From Calditrichia bacterium (GTDB lineage: Bacteria > Calditrichota > Calditrichia > RBG-13-44-9), in contig JALXCH010000126.1 in assembly GCA_026991005.1 (NCBI GenBank), positions 1 to 7,723 on the forward strand: DNA of 7,723 bases. Direction: 5' to 3'. Numbering within the stretch: position 1 is the stretch's first letter; each line of letters starts with the position of its first letter. Under the pieces are notes generated by a model. That model ran no database searches and had not been told where the DNA came from. It saw only the letters and a program-made list of their open reading frames with translations. Positions 1 to 6,671 of this stretch are shown here, piece after piece. Made by a program: the position numbers and the translations under genes.

Positions 1-62
1 ATTACAACAATGTTCAATTTCAATGCATTAAATAATTCCGCAGTTTTAGCAATTAATTGTGT

Positions 63-80
63 AAAAATTTCAAAATTTTT
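63..80. repeat. Perfect 8-bp inverted repeat just upstream of the putative -35
   Basis: AAAAATTT (63-70) and AAATTTTT (73-80) are exact reverse complements separated by CA. A second small palindrome, CAATTAATTG, lies at 50-59. Their position directly upstream of the putative kinase promoter would suit an operator or an AT-rich upstream element. An all-A/T arm is weak evidence in such AT-rich DNA. It could also be the tail of a terminator for a gene left of the window, but it has no GC stem. Confidence 0.3.
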
Positions 81-81
81 A

Positions 82-110
82 TTGTCACTTTTCTGAGATA
101 TTTGAATAAA
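82..110 (+). promoter_or_regulatory. Possible sigma-70-like promoter of the hybrid kinase gene
   Basis: TTGTCA at 82-87 is followed by a 17-base spacer and AATAAA at 105-110. The -35 fits the consensus well (5/6) and the -10 moderately (4/6). It lies 66 bases upstream of the kinase ATG. The whole region is very AT-rich, so chance matches are likely. TATATT at 135-140 is another possible -10 but has no good -35 partner. Confidence 0.3.
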
Positions 111-175
111 AAAGTTAAATTAAAGAAAAGAAAATATATTCCGAATAAAAACAAAAGAATATAGGAATAGAAATT

Positions 176-3100
176 ATGAAGGAATGGTTTTTTGCTTTTA
201 TCATTATATTTGCTCAAATATCGTTTTCTAAACAATATTTTTTTCGTAATTATACAATTGCAGACGGCCTTATCCAATCCCAAGTACAGGTTATAATACA
301 GGATAATGAAGGCTATCTATGGTTTGGAACTTTAAATGGTCTTTCGCGATTTGACGGGCAACAATTCGTTAATTTTACTATACAAGACGGCCTGGCAGGA
401 AGCGCTATTTCTGCAGCGGCGAAAGACACGAATGGAATTATCTGGTTCGGAGACGAGAATGGAGGTATTACCAGATACAATTACCGCACTCACCGGTTTA
501 ACCCCCTTAATCAATATTATAATCACCCCTCATCAGGAATTCTAGATATTCTTATTGATCAGAAACACAATATCTGGTTTGGTACATTTTCCAGTGGTTT
601 ATTTAAATTCAATGGCGATTCTCTTATTCAATACACCATTAGGGACGGGTTAGGAAGCATGCGCATCAGTGCTTTATGTCAGATGCCTAATGGTGATATT
701 TGGATTGGCTACGACGGAGGAATATCGATTTTACACGACTCAAAAAATGTTTCTCCCGAAACAATATCTGACTTTCAAGACATTCCAGAACTCAAAAGGG
801 ATTTGGTAACAGACATTTTGCTGGATAGTAGAAACAGACTCTGGATTGCGACTCAGCTTTCCGGGGTATATGTAATAGACTACACTTCTAATTTTATTAT
901 AAAATCCATCCAACACTTTCATCAAGATAATTTTCTTCCCGCGAATTGGGTTCTTAAAATATTTCAGGATCGGTCTGGAACGATCTGGCTTGCCACTTTC
1001 GGAGGTGGATTGGTTAAGATCAAAGAAAACAATGGAAATTTCTTTTTCGAAACATTTGACACCAGCAATGGGCTGGCTTATGACCGGATTGCAGAAGTTT
1101 ACCAGGATACTGAAGGTAACATCTGGATTGGCACTTATGGGGCAGGTGTATGTCAATATTTAGGTAAACGGTTCACTTATGTTACTACTTCGGATGGACT
1201 GGAAGATAATATCATCTGGTCTATTTACCGCGATTCATATGGCGACCTCTGGTTCGGAACTAATAGTGGTTTTAATTATTTTCCAGATAAAAAGAAAGCA
1301 CACTTTGCGGGGAAAACTCATAATTTTCACATTGGAAATCAGGTTTTATCCATATCAGAAGACCCCTGGCATAACTTATATTTTGCGACTTACAGTAAAG
1401 GGCTTTACCGTTTGGATTTGTCTTCCGGAAAACTATCCCACTTTACAATACAAGACGGTCTACCATCTAATTACCTGTCTCAGATTAAACTTGATGCTTA
1501 CGGACAATTCTGGATTTCTACTTTTGCAGGAGACCTGGTAAAGTTTATTCCTCAACCAAAAGGAAAACCCATTTTCCAGAAAATACTTAAATTTTCTGTT
1601 CCCATTTTTGCAATTTTTCCAGATAGCACAGGTGCCCTATGGATTGGATGTGATGGAAAAGGGCTATATAAGTTTAAAAACAACCAACTTAAGAATATTG
1701 TTGAAAAATACAACGGTTACAGCCTATGTGTAAATAGTATTACTCAGGATTCAGAGGGGGCGATATGGTTCTCTACTGCCGGCCAAGGCTTATTTTGCTA
1801 TAAAGGAGATTCCCTACACAACTATTCCGTAAAAGATGGTTTAACTACCGAAAGCTGCACTCTGGTGATATCTGATTATCAAGACAACATCTGGGTGGGA
1901 CATGCCCGTGGCATCGACCGTTTTGACGGGAAAAAATTTGATCATTTTGATAAAGCCGATGGATATATTGGTTTAGAAACCAATCAGAATGCAGTGTTTA
2001 AAGACCCCGAAGGATTCCTCTGGTTCGGGACGGTAGGTGGTGCCATGTGCTACAATTATCGGGAAGATCGAAGACAATTTTCACCGCCCCCTGTCAATAT
2101 TACTAAAATTGAACTTTTTCACCAGAGCATCCCCATAGATTCTGTCCATACATACAAACCCGAACAGAATTTTTTTATATTTTATTTCACGGGAATTAAT
2201 TTTTATAATCCTTATAGAATTAAATATTCTTATATTTTAGAAGGATTTGACGATCAATGGTCTCCTCTTTCTAAAAATCAATTTGCTACTTATTCCAATT
2301 TACCATCGGGAGAATATACTTTTAAAGTAAAAGCCTGTTTTAACGACACATTGTGGTCCCGGCAAGCTGCAGATTACCATTTTGTTATTCAAACCCCATT
2401 TTTAAAATCTCAACTGTTCCTTTCACTTCTGACAGTTTCCCTTATATTGCTGGCGTTTTTTGCTTATCGATTGCGAGTTCAGGCTATCGAGCGAAGAAAT
2501 CGTTTTCTGGAAGAGAAAGTTAAAGAACGTACCCGGTTAATTATTGAAGAAAAGAAAAAAACTGAAAAGGCGTTTCATGCTCTTCAAGAAAGTGAAGAAA
2601 TATTTAAAGCTCTAGCTGAATCCACGTCTTCAGCTATTTTTATCTACCAGGGAGAATTTTTTCGATATGTTAATCCTGCAACTGAGAAAATTACCGGTTA
2701 CACTCGTGACGAATTACTGCAAATGAAATTCTGGGAATTAGCTCATCCCGATTACAAAGAACAAATACGTCGGATGGGATTTGCTCGCCAGAAAGGAGAA
2801 AACGTTTTACCGGCATACGAATTTAAAATTGTACGAAAAGACGGAGAAGAACGCTGGATTCATCTTACGGCTACATATATTAATTTTAGGAACAAACCTG
2901 CTGCTCTTGGTACTGCTTATGATATTTCCGATAGAAAAATTGCAGAAGAATCATTAAGAGAGAGTGAAACACGTTACCGATTATTGTTTGATATGCTTCC
3001 CTTTGGAGGTGAAATTCTTGATGAAAACGGTGTTATTGTCGACTGTAGCACCAGCGTAACGCAATTGTTGGGATATTCGCGGGAAGAGATTATTGGAAAA

Positions 3101-5239
3101 CATATTACAGATTTTCTGGCAGAAGAGTATCGGGCAAATTTCATTGAAAAACACCAACAATTATTACAGGGCAAAACAATACAAACCGAAGTTGTTATGA
3201 TTCATAAAAGCGGTAAACGAATTCATGTGATGCGAGCAGCCCGTCCTTTCTATAAACGCGACGGTACATTATGGGGAATTATTGCACTAAGTAACGACAT
3301 TACTGAATTAAAAAATATGGAACTTGCCCATCGGGAAAGCGAAGAACGTTTGCGCACTTTAATTAATGCCATGCCCGATACAGTATGTTTTAAAGATGGT
3401 GAAGGGCGCTGGATGGAATCTAACATTTATAATCTGAAATTATTTGGTCTTTTAAATGTACCTTATAAAGGTAAAAAAAATTCAGAATTAGGAAAGTATA
3501 ATAAATTTTATCAAGACGCACTAATTACCTGCGAAAAATCAGATAAATTAGCCTGGAAGAAAGGAACACTGGTTCGCATGGAGGAAACGATTCCCCAACC
3601 TGATGGTAGCGAGAAAGTTTTCGACGTCATTAAAGTGCCCATTTTCTATCCGGATGGCAAAAGGAAAGGCCTGGTAGTAATTGGCCGCGATATTACCGAC
3701 CGTAAAAGAGCGGAACAGGCTCTGCTGGAAGAAAAAGAAAAACTCGCAGTAACCCTTCACTCCATTGGCGAGGCTGTTATTGCTATCGATAAAAATTATC
3801 GAATCATGATTATTAACCGTGCCGCCCAAAACCTCATAGGATGGAAAGAAGAAGAAGCATTGGGCAAAAAAATTACCGAAGTAGTACAACCTCTCTCTCT
3901 GGAAAATAATAAACCAATAAAACCGATTGTTCTAAAAGTTCTAGAAACAGGCAAAAAAATTTCGCACACGGAAGATTTAAAAATCGTCACCAGAAATGGA
4001 GAAGAACGACTCATTAACGAAACAGCTTCTCCTATTTTTGATAAAAACGGGGTAATAATTGGTGTTGTGGTGGTGTATCGGGATATCACCGAGAAACGCC
4101 ATCTGGAAAATGAATTAATCAAGATGCAAAAACTGGAATCGCTGGGCATTCTGGCGGGCGGAATTGCCCACGATTTCAACAATATCCTAACCTCCATTAT
4201 GGGGAACATTTCGCTGGCCAAGATAAATATGGATAAGAATGATCCCCTCTACAAGCGTCTGGAAGGTGCTGAAAATGCAACAATGAGAGCCAGGGATCTT
4301 ACACATCAACTACTCACTTTCTCCAAAGGGGGAGCTCCGGTAAAGAAAGCCACTTCTATCCGCAATATTATTGTAGAATCCACGCAATTTACGTTGGCAG
4401 GTTCGAATGTGGGCTTCAAAACCCATTTTGACGAAAACCTGTGGGAAGTAGAAGCAGACAAAGGTCAAATCAGCCAGGTTATTCAGAATCTGGTGATTAA
4501 TGCCCAACAGGCCATGCCCAACGGTGGATATATTGAAATCTTTGCTCAAAATGTTCATATTTCAAAGGAGGATAGACTACCCCTAAAACCTGGCCGCTAT
4601 GTAAAAATTATGATCAAAGACCATGGGCATGGAATTCCTGAAAAATATCTTGCTAAAATATTCGATCCATATTTTACTACTAAAAAACAAGGTAACGGTT
4701 TAGGATTAGCTACAACATACTCTATTATAAAAAAACACAATGGATACATTACGGTCGAATCCCGTGTGAATGTTGGAACCACATTTATCATATATTTACC
4801 AGCCGCTACTAAAAAAGAAACTCGCCGTGATGGTGAACAAAACGTACGGGCACAATTTCGTGGTAAAGTACTGGTTATGGATGATGAAAAAGATGTGCAG
4901 CAGATTCTGGGAAATATTCTGGAATTTCTGGGTTTCACACCGGAGTTTGCTTCCCACGGGGAAGAAGCAATTCAAAAATACCAGAACGCCATGCAGCAAG
5001 GGGAACCTTTTGTTCTAACCATCATGGATTTAACTGTTCCAAAAGGTATGGGCGGTCGGGAAGCCATTACCCGGTTAAAGAAGATTGATCCCAACATTAA
5101 AGCCATTGTTTTCAGTGGGTATTCCAACGATACGGTTATTTCGGAATTCCGCAGATACGGTTTTAGCGGGTATATTGGTAAACCATTCAAAGTGGAAGAG
5201 TTGAAGAAAGTAATTGCCAGTGTATTAAATGCTGAATAA
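176..5239 (+). CDS. Hybrid two-component sensor histidine kinase (propeller, Y_Y_Y, 4 PAS, HisKA, HATPase, REC)
   Basis: This 1687-residue membrane sensor kinase should bind a ligand outside the cytoplasm and autophosphorylate. Residues 1-18 look like a signal peptide (cleavage near S18/K19). Residues 24-630 hold 14 repeats of the D-x-x-G-x-(I/L)-W-(F/I)-G type, enough for two seven-bladed propellers. A Y_Y_Y domain (about 640-738) precedes one membrane span (745-764) and a coiled coil (769-808). Four PAS domains follow (806-922, 931-1044, 1057-1178, 1188-1306), three of them ending in a clear DIT/DIS motif. The HisKA H-box is AHDFNN with His1332. The ATPase has N1442, D1482-x-G-x-G, FDPYFTTK and GNGLGL. 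The terminal receiver (1563-1685) keeps D1569/D1570, phosphoacceptor D1618, S1647 and K1669, so it looks active. The ATG is chosen because the signal peptide begins there; AGGA at 163-166 lies 9 bases upstream. Unlike Bacteroides HTCS regulators it has no C-terminal AraC helix-turn-helix. The ligand is unknown. Confidence 0.95.
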   Translation: MKEWFFAFIIIFAQISFSKQYFFRNYTIADGLIQSQVQVIIQDNEGYLWFGTLNGLSRFDGQQFVNFTIQDGLAGSAISAAAKDTNGIIWFGDENGGITRYNYRTHRFNPLNQYYNHPSSGILDILIDQKHNIWFGTFSSGLFKFNGDSLIQYTIRDGLGSMRISALCQMPNGDIWIGYDGGISILHDSKNVSPETISDFQDIPELKRDLVTDILLDSRNRLWIATQLSGVYVIDYTSNFIIKSIQHFHQDNFLPANWVLKIFQDRSGTIWLATFGGGLVKIKENNGNFFFETFDTSNGLAYDRIAEVYQDTEGNIWIGTYGAGVCQYLGKRFTYVTTSDGLEDNIIWSIYRDSYGDLWFGTNSGFNYFPDKKKAHFAGKTHNFHIGNQVLSISEDPWHNLYFATYSKGLYRLDLSSGKLSHFTIQDGLPSNYLSQIKLDAYGQFWISTFAGDLVKFIPQPKGKPIFQKILKFSVPIFAIFPDSTGALWIGCDGKGLYKFKNNQLKNIVEKYNGYSLCVNSITQDSEGAIWFSTAGQGLFCYKGDSLHNYSVKDGLTTESCTLVISDYQDNIWVGHARGIDRFDGKKFDHFDKADGYIGLETNQNAVFKDPEGFLWFGTVGGAMCYNYREDRRQFSPPPVNITKIELFHQSIPIDSVHTYKPEQNFFIFYFTGINFYNPYRIKYSYILEGFDDQWSPLSKNQFATYSNLPSGEYTFKVKACFNDTLWSRQAADYHFVIQTPFLKSQLFLSLLTVSLILLAFFAYRLRVQAIERRNRFLEEKVKERTRLIIEEKKKTEKAFHALQESEEIFKALAESTSSAIFIYQGEFFRYVNPATEKITGYTRDELLQMKFWELAHPDYKEQIRRMGFARQKGENVLPAYEFKIVRKDGEERWIHLTATYINFRNKPAALGTAYDISDRKIAEESLRESETRYRLLFDMLPFGGEILDENGVIVDCSTSVTQLLGYSREEIIGKHITDFLAEEYRANFIEKHQQLLQGKTIQTEVVMIHKSGKRIHVMRAARPFYKRDGTLWGIIALSNDITELKNMELAHRESEERLRTLINAMPDTVCFKDGEGRWMESNIYNLKLFGLLNVPYKGKKNSELGKYNKFYQDALITCEKSDKLAWKKGTLVRMEETIPQPDGSEKVFDVIKVPIFYPDGKRKGLVVIGRDITDRKRAEQALLEEKEKLAVTLHSIGEAVIAIDKNYRIMIINRAAQNLIGWKEEEALGKKITEVVQPLSLENNKPIKPIVLKVLETGKKISHTEDLKIVTRNGEERLINETASPIFDKNGVIIGVVVVYRDITEKRHLENELIKMQKLESLGILAGGIAHDFNNILTSIMGNISLAKINMDKNDPLYKRLEGAENATMRARDLTHQLLTFSKGGAPVKKATSIRNIIVESTQFTLAGSNVGFKTHFDENLWEVEADKGQISQVIQNLVINAQQAMPNGGYIEIFAQNVHISKEDRLPLKPGRYVKIMIKDHGHGIPEKYLAKIFDPYFTTKKQGNGLGLATTYSIIKKHNGYITVESRVNVGTTFIIYLPAATKKETRRDGEQNVRAQFRGKVLVMDDEKDVQQILGNILEFLGFTPEFASHGEEAIQKYQNAMQQGEPFVLTIMDLTVPKGMGGREAITRLKKIDPNIKAIVFSGYSNDTVISEFRRYGFSGYIGKPFKVEELKKVIASVLNAE
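245..2065 (+). repeat. Fourteen-unit propeller (Reg_prop-type) repeat array within the kinase
   Basis: Units of about 43 codons recur with the core D-x-x-G-x-(I/L)-W-(F/I)-(G/A)-T-x-x-x-G-(L/V), often followed by a basic residue, F-D/N-G and a DGL turn. Core motifs start near residues 43, 84, 128, 171, 217, 265, 311, 353, 396, 440, 483, 525, 568 and 610. The regular spacing and total of 14 fit two seven-bladed propellers, as known for the sensor regions of Bacteroides hybrid two-component systems. Units 4, 5, 6, 9 and 10 are the most diverged, for example YFA or WIS in place of WFG. Confidence 0.85.
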
Positions 5240-5254
5240 TCCAGCTAACCGGAG

Positions 5255-5575
5255 TTATGCGGGGTATGGAACCATAGAATCTTTGGATTTAATCATGGGT
5301 ATGGGGACGGTGATCGTCTCCCCTGCTTTTTTACTCCGGGATTTACGGCGTGCAGGTTTAAACCCGCTTTCGCGTAGTACCTCATCGAGCGTACCACGCC
5401 CTATACAGGAAATAAAAAATAAATAGAGAGCTTCCTGTAAATTATGTAAAGATTCTTCCTTGTCTTTCCCTTGAGAATGAACATCAAAAACGGGACAAGA
5501 TGCAATTACATATTTTTTCCGCTTAATAATTTTAACAGGTAATTTCGCTTCTAATATAAAGGAATTATTGTTCAT
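5255..5575 (-). CDS. Orphan HicB-like (UPF0150) protein
   Basis: A 106-residue protein. Residues 14-62 match the HicB-like fold: a beta strand with KKYVIASCP, then the strand with VHSQGKDKEES, then a helix with LHNLQEALYLFF. This is the usual layout of a partially degraded RNase H-like HicB domain. HicB proteins normally neutralise HicA mRNA interferases. No HicA is visible. The 15 bases between its stop and the kinase stop cannot hold one, and the upstream spacer is stop-rich in all minus frames. The C-terminal part (about 71-106) is basic (KPARRKSRSKK) and shows no clear ribbon-helix-helix or Xre-type DNA-binding domain. The ATG at 5575 has no good Shine-Dalgarno sequence, so the start is less certain. 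The function may be unrelated to toxin control, since stand-alone members of this family are common. Confidence 0.8.
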   Translation of the reverse strand: MNNNSFILEAKLPVKIIKRKKYVIASCPVFDVHSQGKDKEESLHNLQEALYLFFISCIGRGTLDEVLRESGFKPARRKSRSKKAGETITVPIPMIKSKDSMVPYPA

Positions 5576-5604
5576 TTTTTACTTGCAATTTTTATTTCTT
5601 TAAT

Positions 5605-5632
5605 AATATAGATAAATATTTTCCAAAATCAA
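5605..5632 (-). promoter_or_regulatory. Possible promoter of the HicB-like gene
   Basis: On the minus strand TTGATT (5632-5627) is followed by 16 bases and TATATT (5610-5605), 29 bases before the ATG at 5575. The -10 matches consensus at five of six positions and the -35 at four. The DNA is AT-rich, so this is only a candidate; read-through from the tRNA unit on the same strand is the alternative. Confidence 0.35.
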
Positions 5633-5712
5633 AAATGTTCTTATCCGACAAACTTTAAAAACACTCTGGCTATTATTGTTCCTACATTTCTAACGTATTT
5701 AACTCAAATCCA

Positions 5713-5730
5713 GTAATATTTAAATATTAC
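5713..5730. repeat. 18-bp perfect palindrome
   Basis: GTAATATTTAAATATTAC is identical to its reverse complement, with no spacer. A dyad of this size suits a dimeric regulator better than an RNA hairpin, which would lack a loop. It sits about 140 bases upstream of the HicB-like start and about 140 bases downstream of tRNA-Arg. Its core is only A and T, so chance is not excluded, but the G/C end pair and full symmetry over 18 bp are noteworthy. Confidence 0.5.
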
Positions 5731-5732
5731 GC

Positions 5733-5760
5733 TTATTATCCATTTCATGGGGAATAATAA
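5733..5760. repeat. Imperfect stem-loop beside the palindrome
   Basis: TTATTAT (5733-5739) pairs exactly with ATAATAA (5754-5760). The next CC can pair with GG across a small asymmetric bulge, leaving a loop around ATTTCAT. It lies two bases from the 18-bp palindrome. No U-tract follows on either strand, so it is not a standard terminator. Confidence 0.3.
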
Positions 5761-5842
5761 AATTCTCTGGAGTCGTATTAGCAAAATTAAACCACACAAA
5801 AATTTAAATTTATCAATATATAACGTTACTTTTGAGGATCAT

Positions 5843-5864
5843 GAAAAATACAAAAATACTTTTT
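5843..5864 (-). terminator. Weak candidate terminator after the tRNA pair
   Basis: On the minus strand, AAAAA-GTA-TTTTT (5864-5852) could form a five-pair A/U stem, followed by G and a second T-rich run ending near 5843. It begins 8 bases past the tRNA-Arg 3' end. The stem has no GC pairs, so intrinsic termination would be inefficient and transcription could continue toward the HicB-like gene. Confidence 0.25.
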
Positions 5865-5871
5865 AGCCTTG

Positions 5872-5945
5872 CACGCCCGGAGGGAGTCGAACCCCCAACC
5901 CTCGGATCCGAAGTCCGATGCTCTGTCCAGTTGAGCTACGGGCGC
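5872..5945 (-). tRNA. tRNA-Arg (anticodon UCG)
   Basis: A full 74-base cloverleaf on the minus strand. The acceptor stem is GCGCCCG/CGGGCGT with a G1-U72 wobble. The D arm is GCTC/GAGC with GG and A20 in the loop. The anticodon stem is TCGGA/TCCGA with loop CTTCGGA, giving anticodon TCG, which reads CGA arginine codons. The T arm is GGGGG/CCCTC with a TTCGACT loop. A20, C35 and discriminator G73 agree with arginine identity in bacteria. The 3' CCA is not encoded, since the following bases are CAA. It lies 8 bases downstream of tRNA-Leu and is probably cotranscribed. Confidence 0.95.
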
Positions 5946-5953
5946 GTAAATCC

Positions 5954-6039
5954 TGGTGCGCGGAGTGGGACTCGAACCCACATGCCCAGAGGGCACCAGA
6001 TCCTAAGTCTGGCGCGTCTGCCAATTCCGCCATCCGCGC
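5954..6039 (-). tRNA. tRNA-Leu (anticodon UAG)
   Basis: An 86-base class II tRNA on the minus strand with encoded CCA. The acceptor stem GCGCGGA pairs perfectly with TCCGCGC, with discriminator A73. The anticodon stem is CCAGA/TCTGG with loop CTTAGGA, giving anticodon TAG, which reads CUA and other CUN leucine codons. A long variable arm (TGCCC...GGGCA) and the T loop GTTCGAGTC type support leucine. It is the first gene of the tRNA unit, with its promoter immediately upstream. Confidence 0.97.
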
Positions 6040-6054
6040 TTAAAAAAGCGTGAA

Positions 6055-6083
6055 AATATAGGAGAATTCCCTCTTAAAGGCAA
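6055..6083 (-). promoter_or_regulatory. Sigma-70-like promoter of the tRNA-Leu/tRNA-Arg unit
   Basis: On the minus strand TTGCCT (6083-6078), 17 bases, then TATATT (6060-6055). Transcription would start around 6048, about 9 bases before the mature tRNA-Leu 5' end. The position, ideal spacer and good -10 make this the most credible promoter in the window. No Bacteroidota-type TAnnTTTG element is apparent here. Confidence 0.65.
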
Positions 6084-6185
6084 GTTTTTTGTCCTAAACT
6101 TTTTCCCTATTTCAGGAAGTTTATCTTTATCCAAATTCTTTGCGGAGTGTCCGTTTTACGAAACACCGTGTTAAACGCTCTTTTC
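6084..6185. other. Spacer between the GTPase-like gene and the tRNA promoter
   Basis: About 100 bases downstream of the GTPase-like stop on the minus strand. Two short dyads occur: AACA-CGG-TGTT near 6160-6170 and CGGA-CAC-TCCG near 6143-6153. Neither is followed by a T-run, so no intrinsic terminator is convincing, and transcription of the pair may end by another route or run into the tRNA unit. Confidence 0.4.
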
Positions 6186-6671
6186 TCAACCTTTTTCTAC
6201 CAGAGGATTCCCCCAAACACTTAACCACACCCGAAGCACACTTTCCTTTTCTTCTGGATTCCAGAAAAGTAAGCGTGCATTCTCTTCCAGATACAACCCC
6301 TTTTCCAGAATTTTTTTCTGAATCGGTGCGTACTCCTCTTCGTGCAAAGCAGCTAATACAAAACGAGGTACCACAATTTTTTCTTCATCCATTAAAGATA
6401 GAACCTGCCTTGCCTCTTCCCATTCCAACAAAGAACTGTTATCCACTAAAAAGAGTATTCTTTTCAAATGGGGAAATAGATGGCGAACAAACTCCCGATG
6501 AGATTCATTCAATGTTTCCAGAGCATAAATCAGTAGTACGGTATCTGCATCCACTTCCATGCGAAAAGAGGGGAAGACATTTTTCGGTACTTCTTTTAAA
6601 GGAAGCGGATGCGTCAATTTTTGAAATAACGTATTCGAACGGGTCAATATCAGTGTCTCGAGTATTTGCAT
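6186..6671 (-). CDS. GTPase-like protein lacking nucleotide-binding motifs (putative pseudo-GTPase)
   Basis: A 161-residue cytoplasmic protein with no signal peptide or membrane span. Its strand/helix order follows MglA-type small GTPases (COG2229-like). It has an N-terminal strand (LETLILT) where the P-loop should follow. A strand then leads into ALETLNESHREF (residues 50-61), where GTPGQxRF is expected. Next come RILFLVDNSSLLEWEEA (71-87), matching the typical FLVDST...FEEA segment, and VPRFVLAALHEEE (101-113), where NKxD is expected. A C-terminal helix ESVLRVWLSVW ends the fold. There is no GxxxxGK(S/T), no GTPG and no NKxD, so GTP binding is unlikely. The family assignment comes from pattern recognition, not a search. 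Start: ATG at 6671 overlaps the upstream TGA as TGATG and has GAAGGA six bases before it; GTG at 6674 is only three bases from that site. Translational coupling to the receiver/DUF4388 gene suggests a shared complex. Confidence 0.8.
   Translation of the reverse strand: MQILETLILTRSNTLFQKLTHPLPLKEVPKNVFPSFRMEVDADTVLLIYALETLNESHREFVRHLFPHLKRILFLVDNSSLLEWEEARQVLSLMDEEKIVVPRFVLAALHEEEYAPIQKKILEKGLYLEENARLLFWNPEEKESVLRVWLSVWGNPLVEKG

Larger units (their letters stand above)
5576..5871. other. AT-rich intergenic spacer between the HicB-like gene and the tRNA pair
   Basis: About 296 bases without a convincing gene. All frames are broken by stops, and no toxin-like reading frame or known RNA is recognisable. 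It contains the candidate promoter near 5605-5632, the perfect palindrome at 5713-5730, the imperfect hairpin at 5733-5760 and a U-rich tract after the tRNA-Arg. A minus-strand small RNA or an untranslated leader is possible but unsupported beyond these structures. Confidence 0.6.

Noticed and set aside
740..1156. Minus-strand 138-codon frame within the kinase gene
   Set aside because: It is antisense to well-conserved propeller repeats, has no ribosome site and no recognisable domain.
245..2065. DNA-level repeats that might be a CRISPR or tandem array
   Set aside because: The periodicity is at the protein level (about 43-codon propeller units) with diverged DNA, and there are no identical short repeats with spacers.
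3548..4221. Two overlapping minus-strand frames opposite PAS4 and HisKA
   Set aside because: They mirror clear PAS and H-box coding, and their Phe/Ser-rich products show no domain.
5229..5426. Plus-strand 65-codon frame overlapping the kinase end
   Set aside because: It is the shadow of the HicB-like gene and shows no family resemblance.
5832..6053. Plus-strand 73-codon frame across the tRNAs
   Set aside because: It is antisense to two complete cloverleafs, begins with TTG, and has the EGVEPP and SGTRTH strings that typically arise from misannotated tRNA complements.
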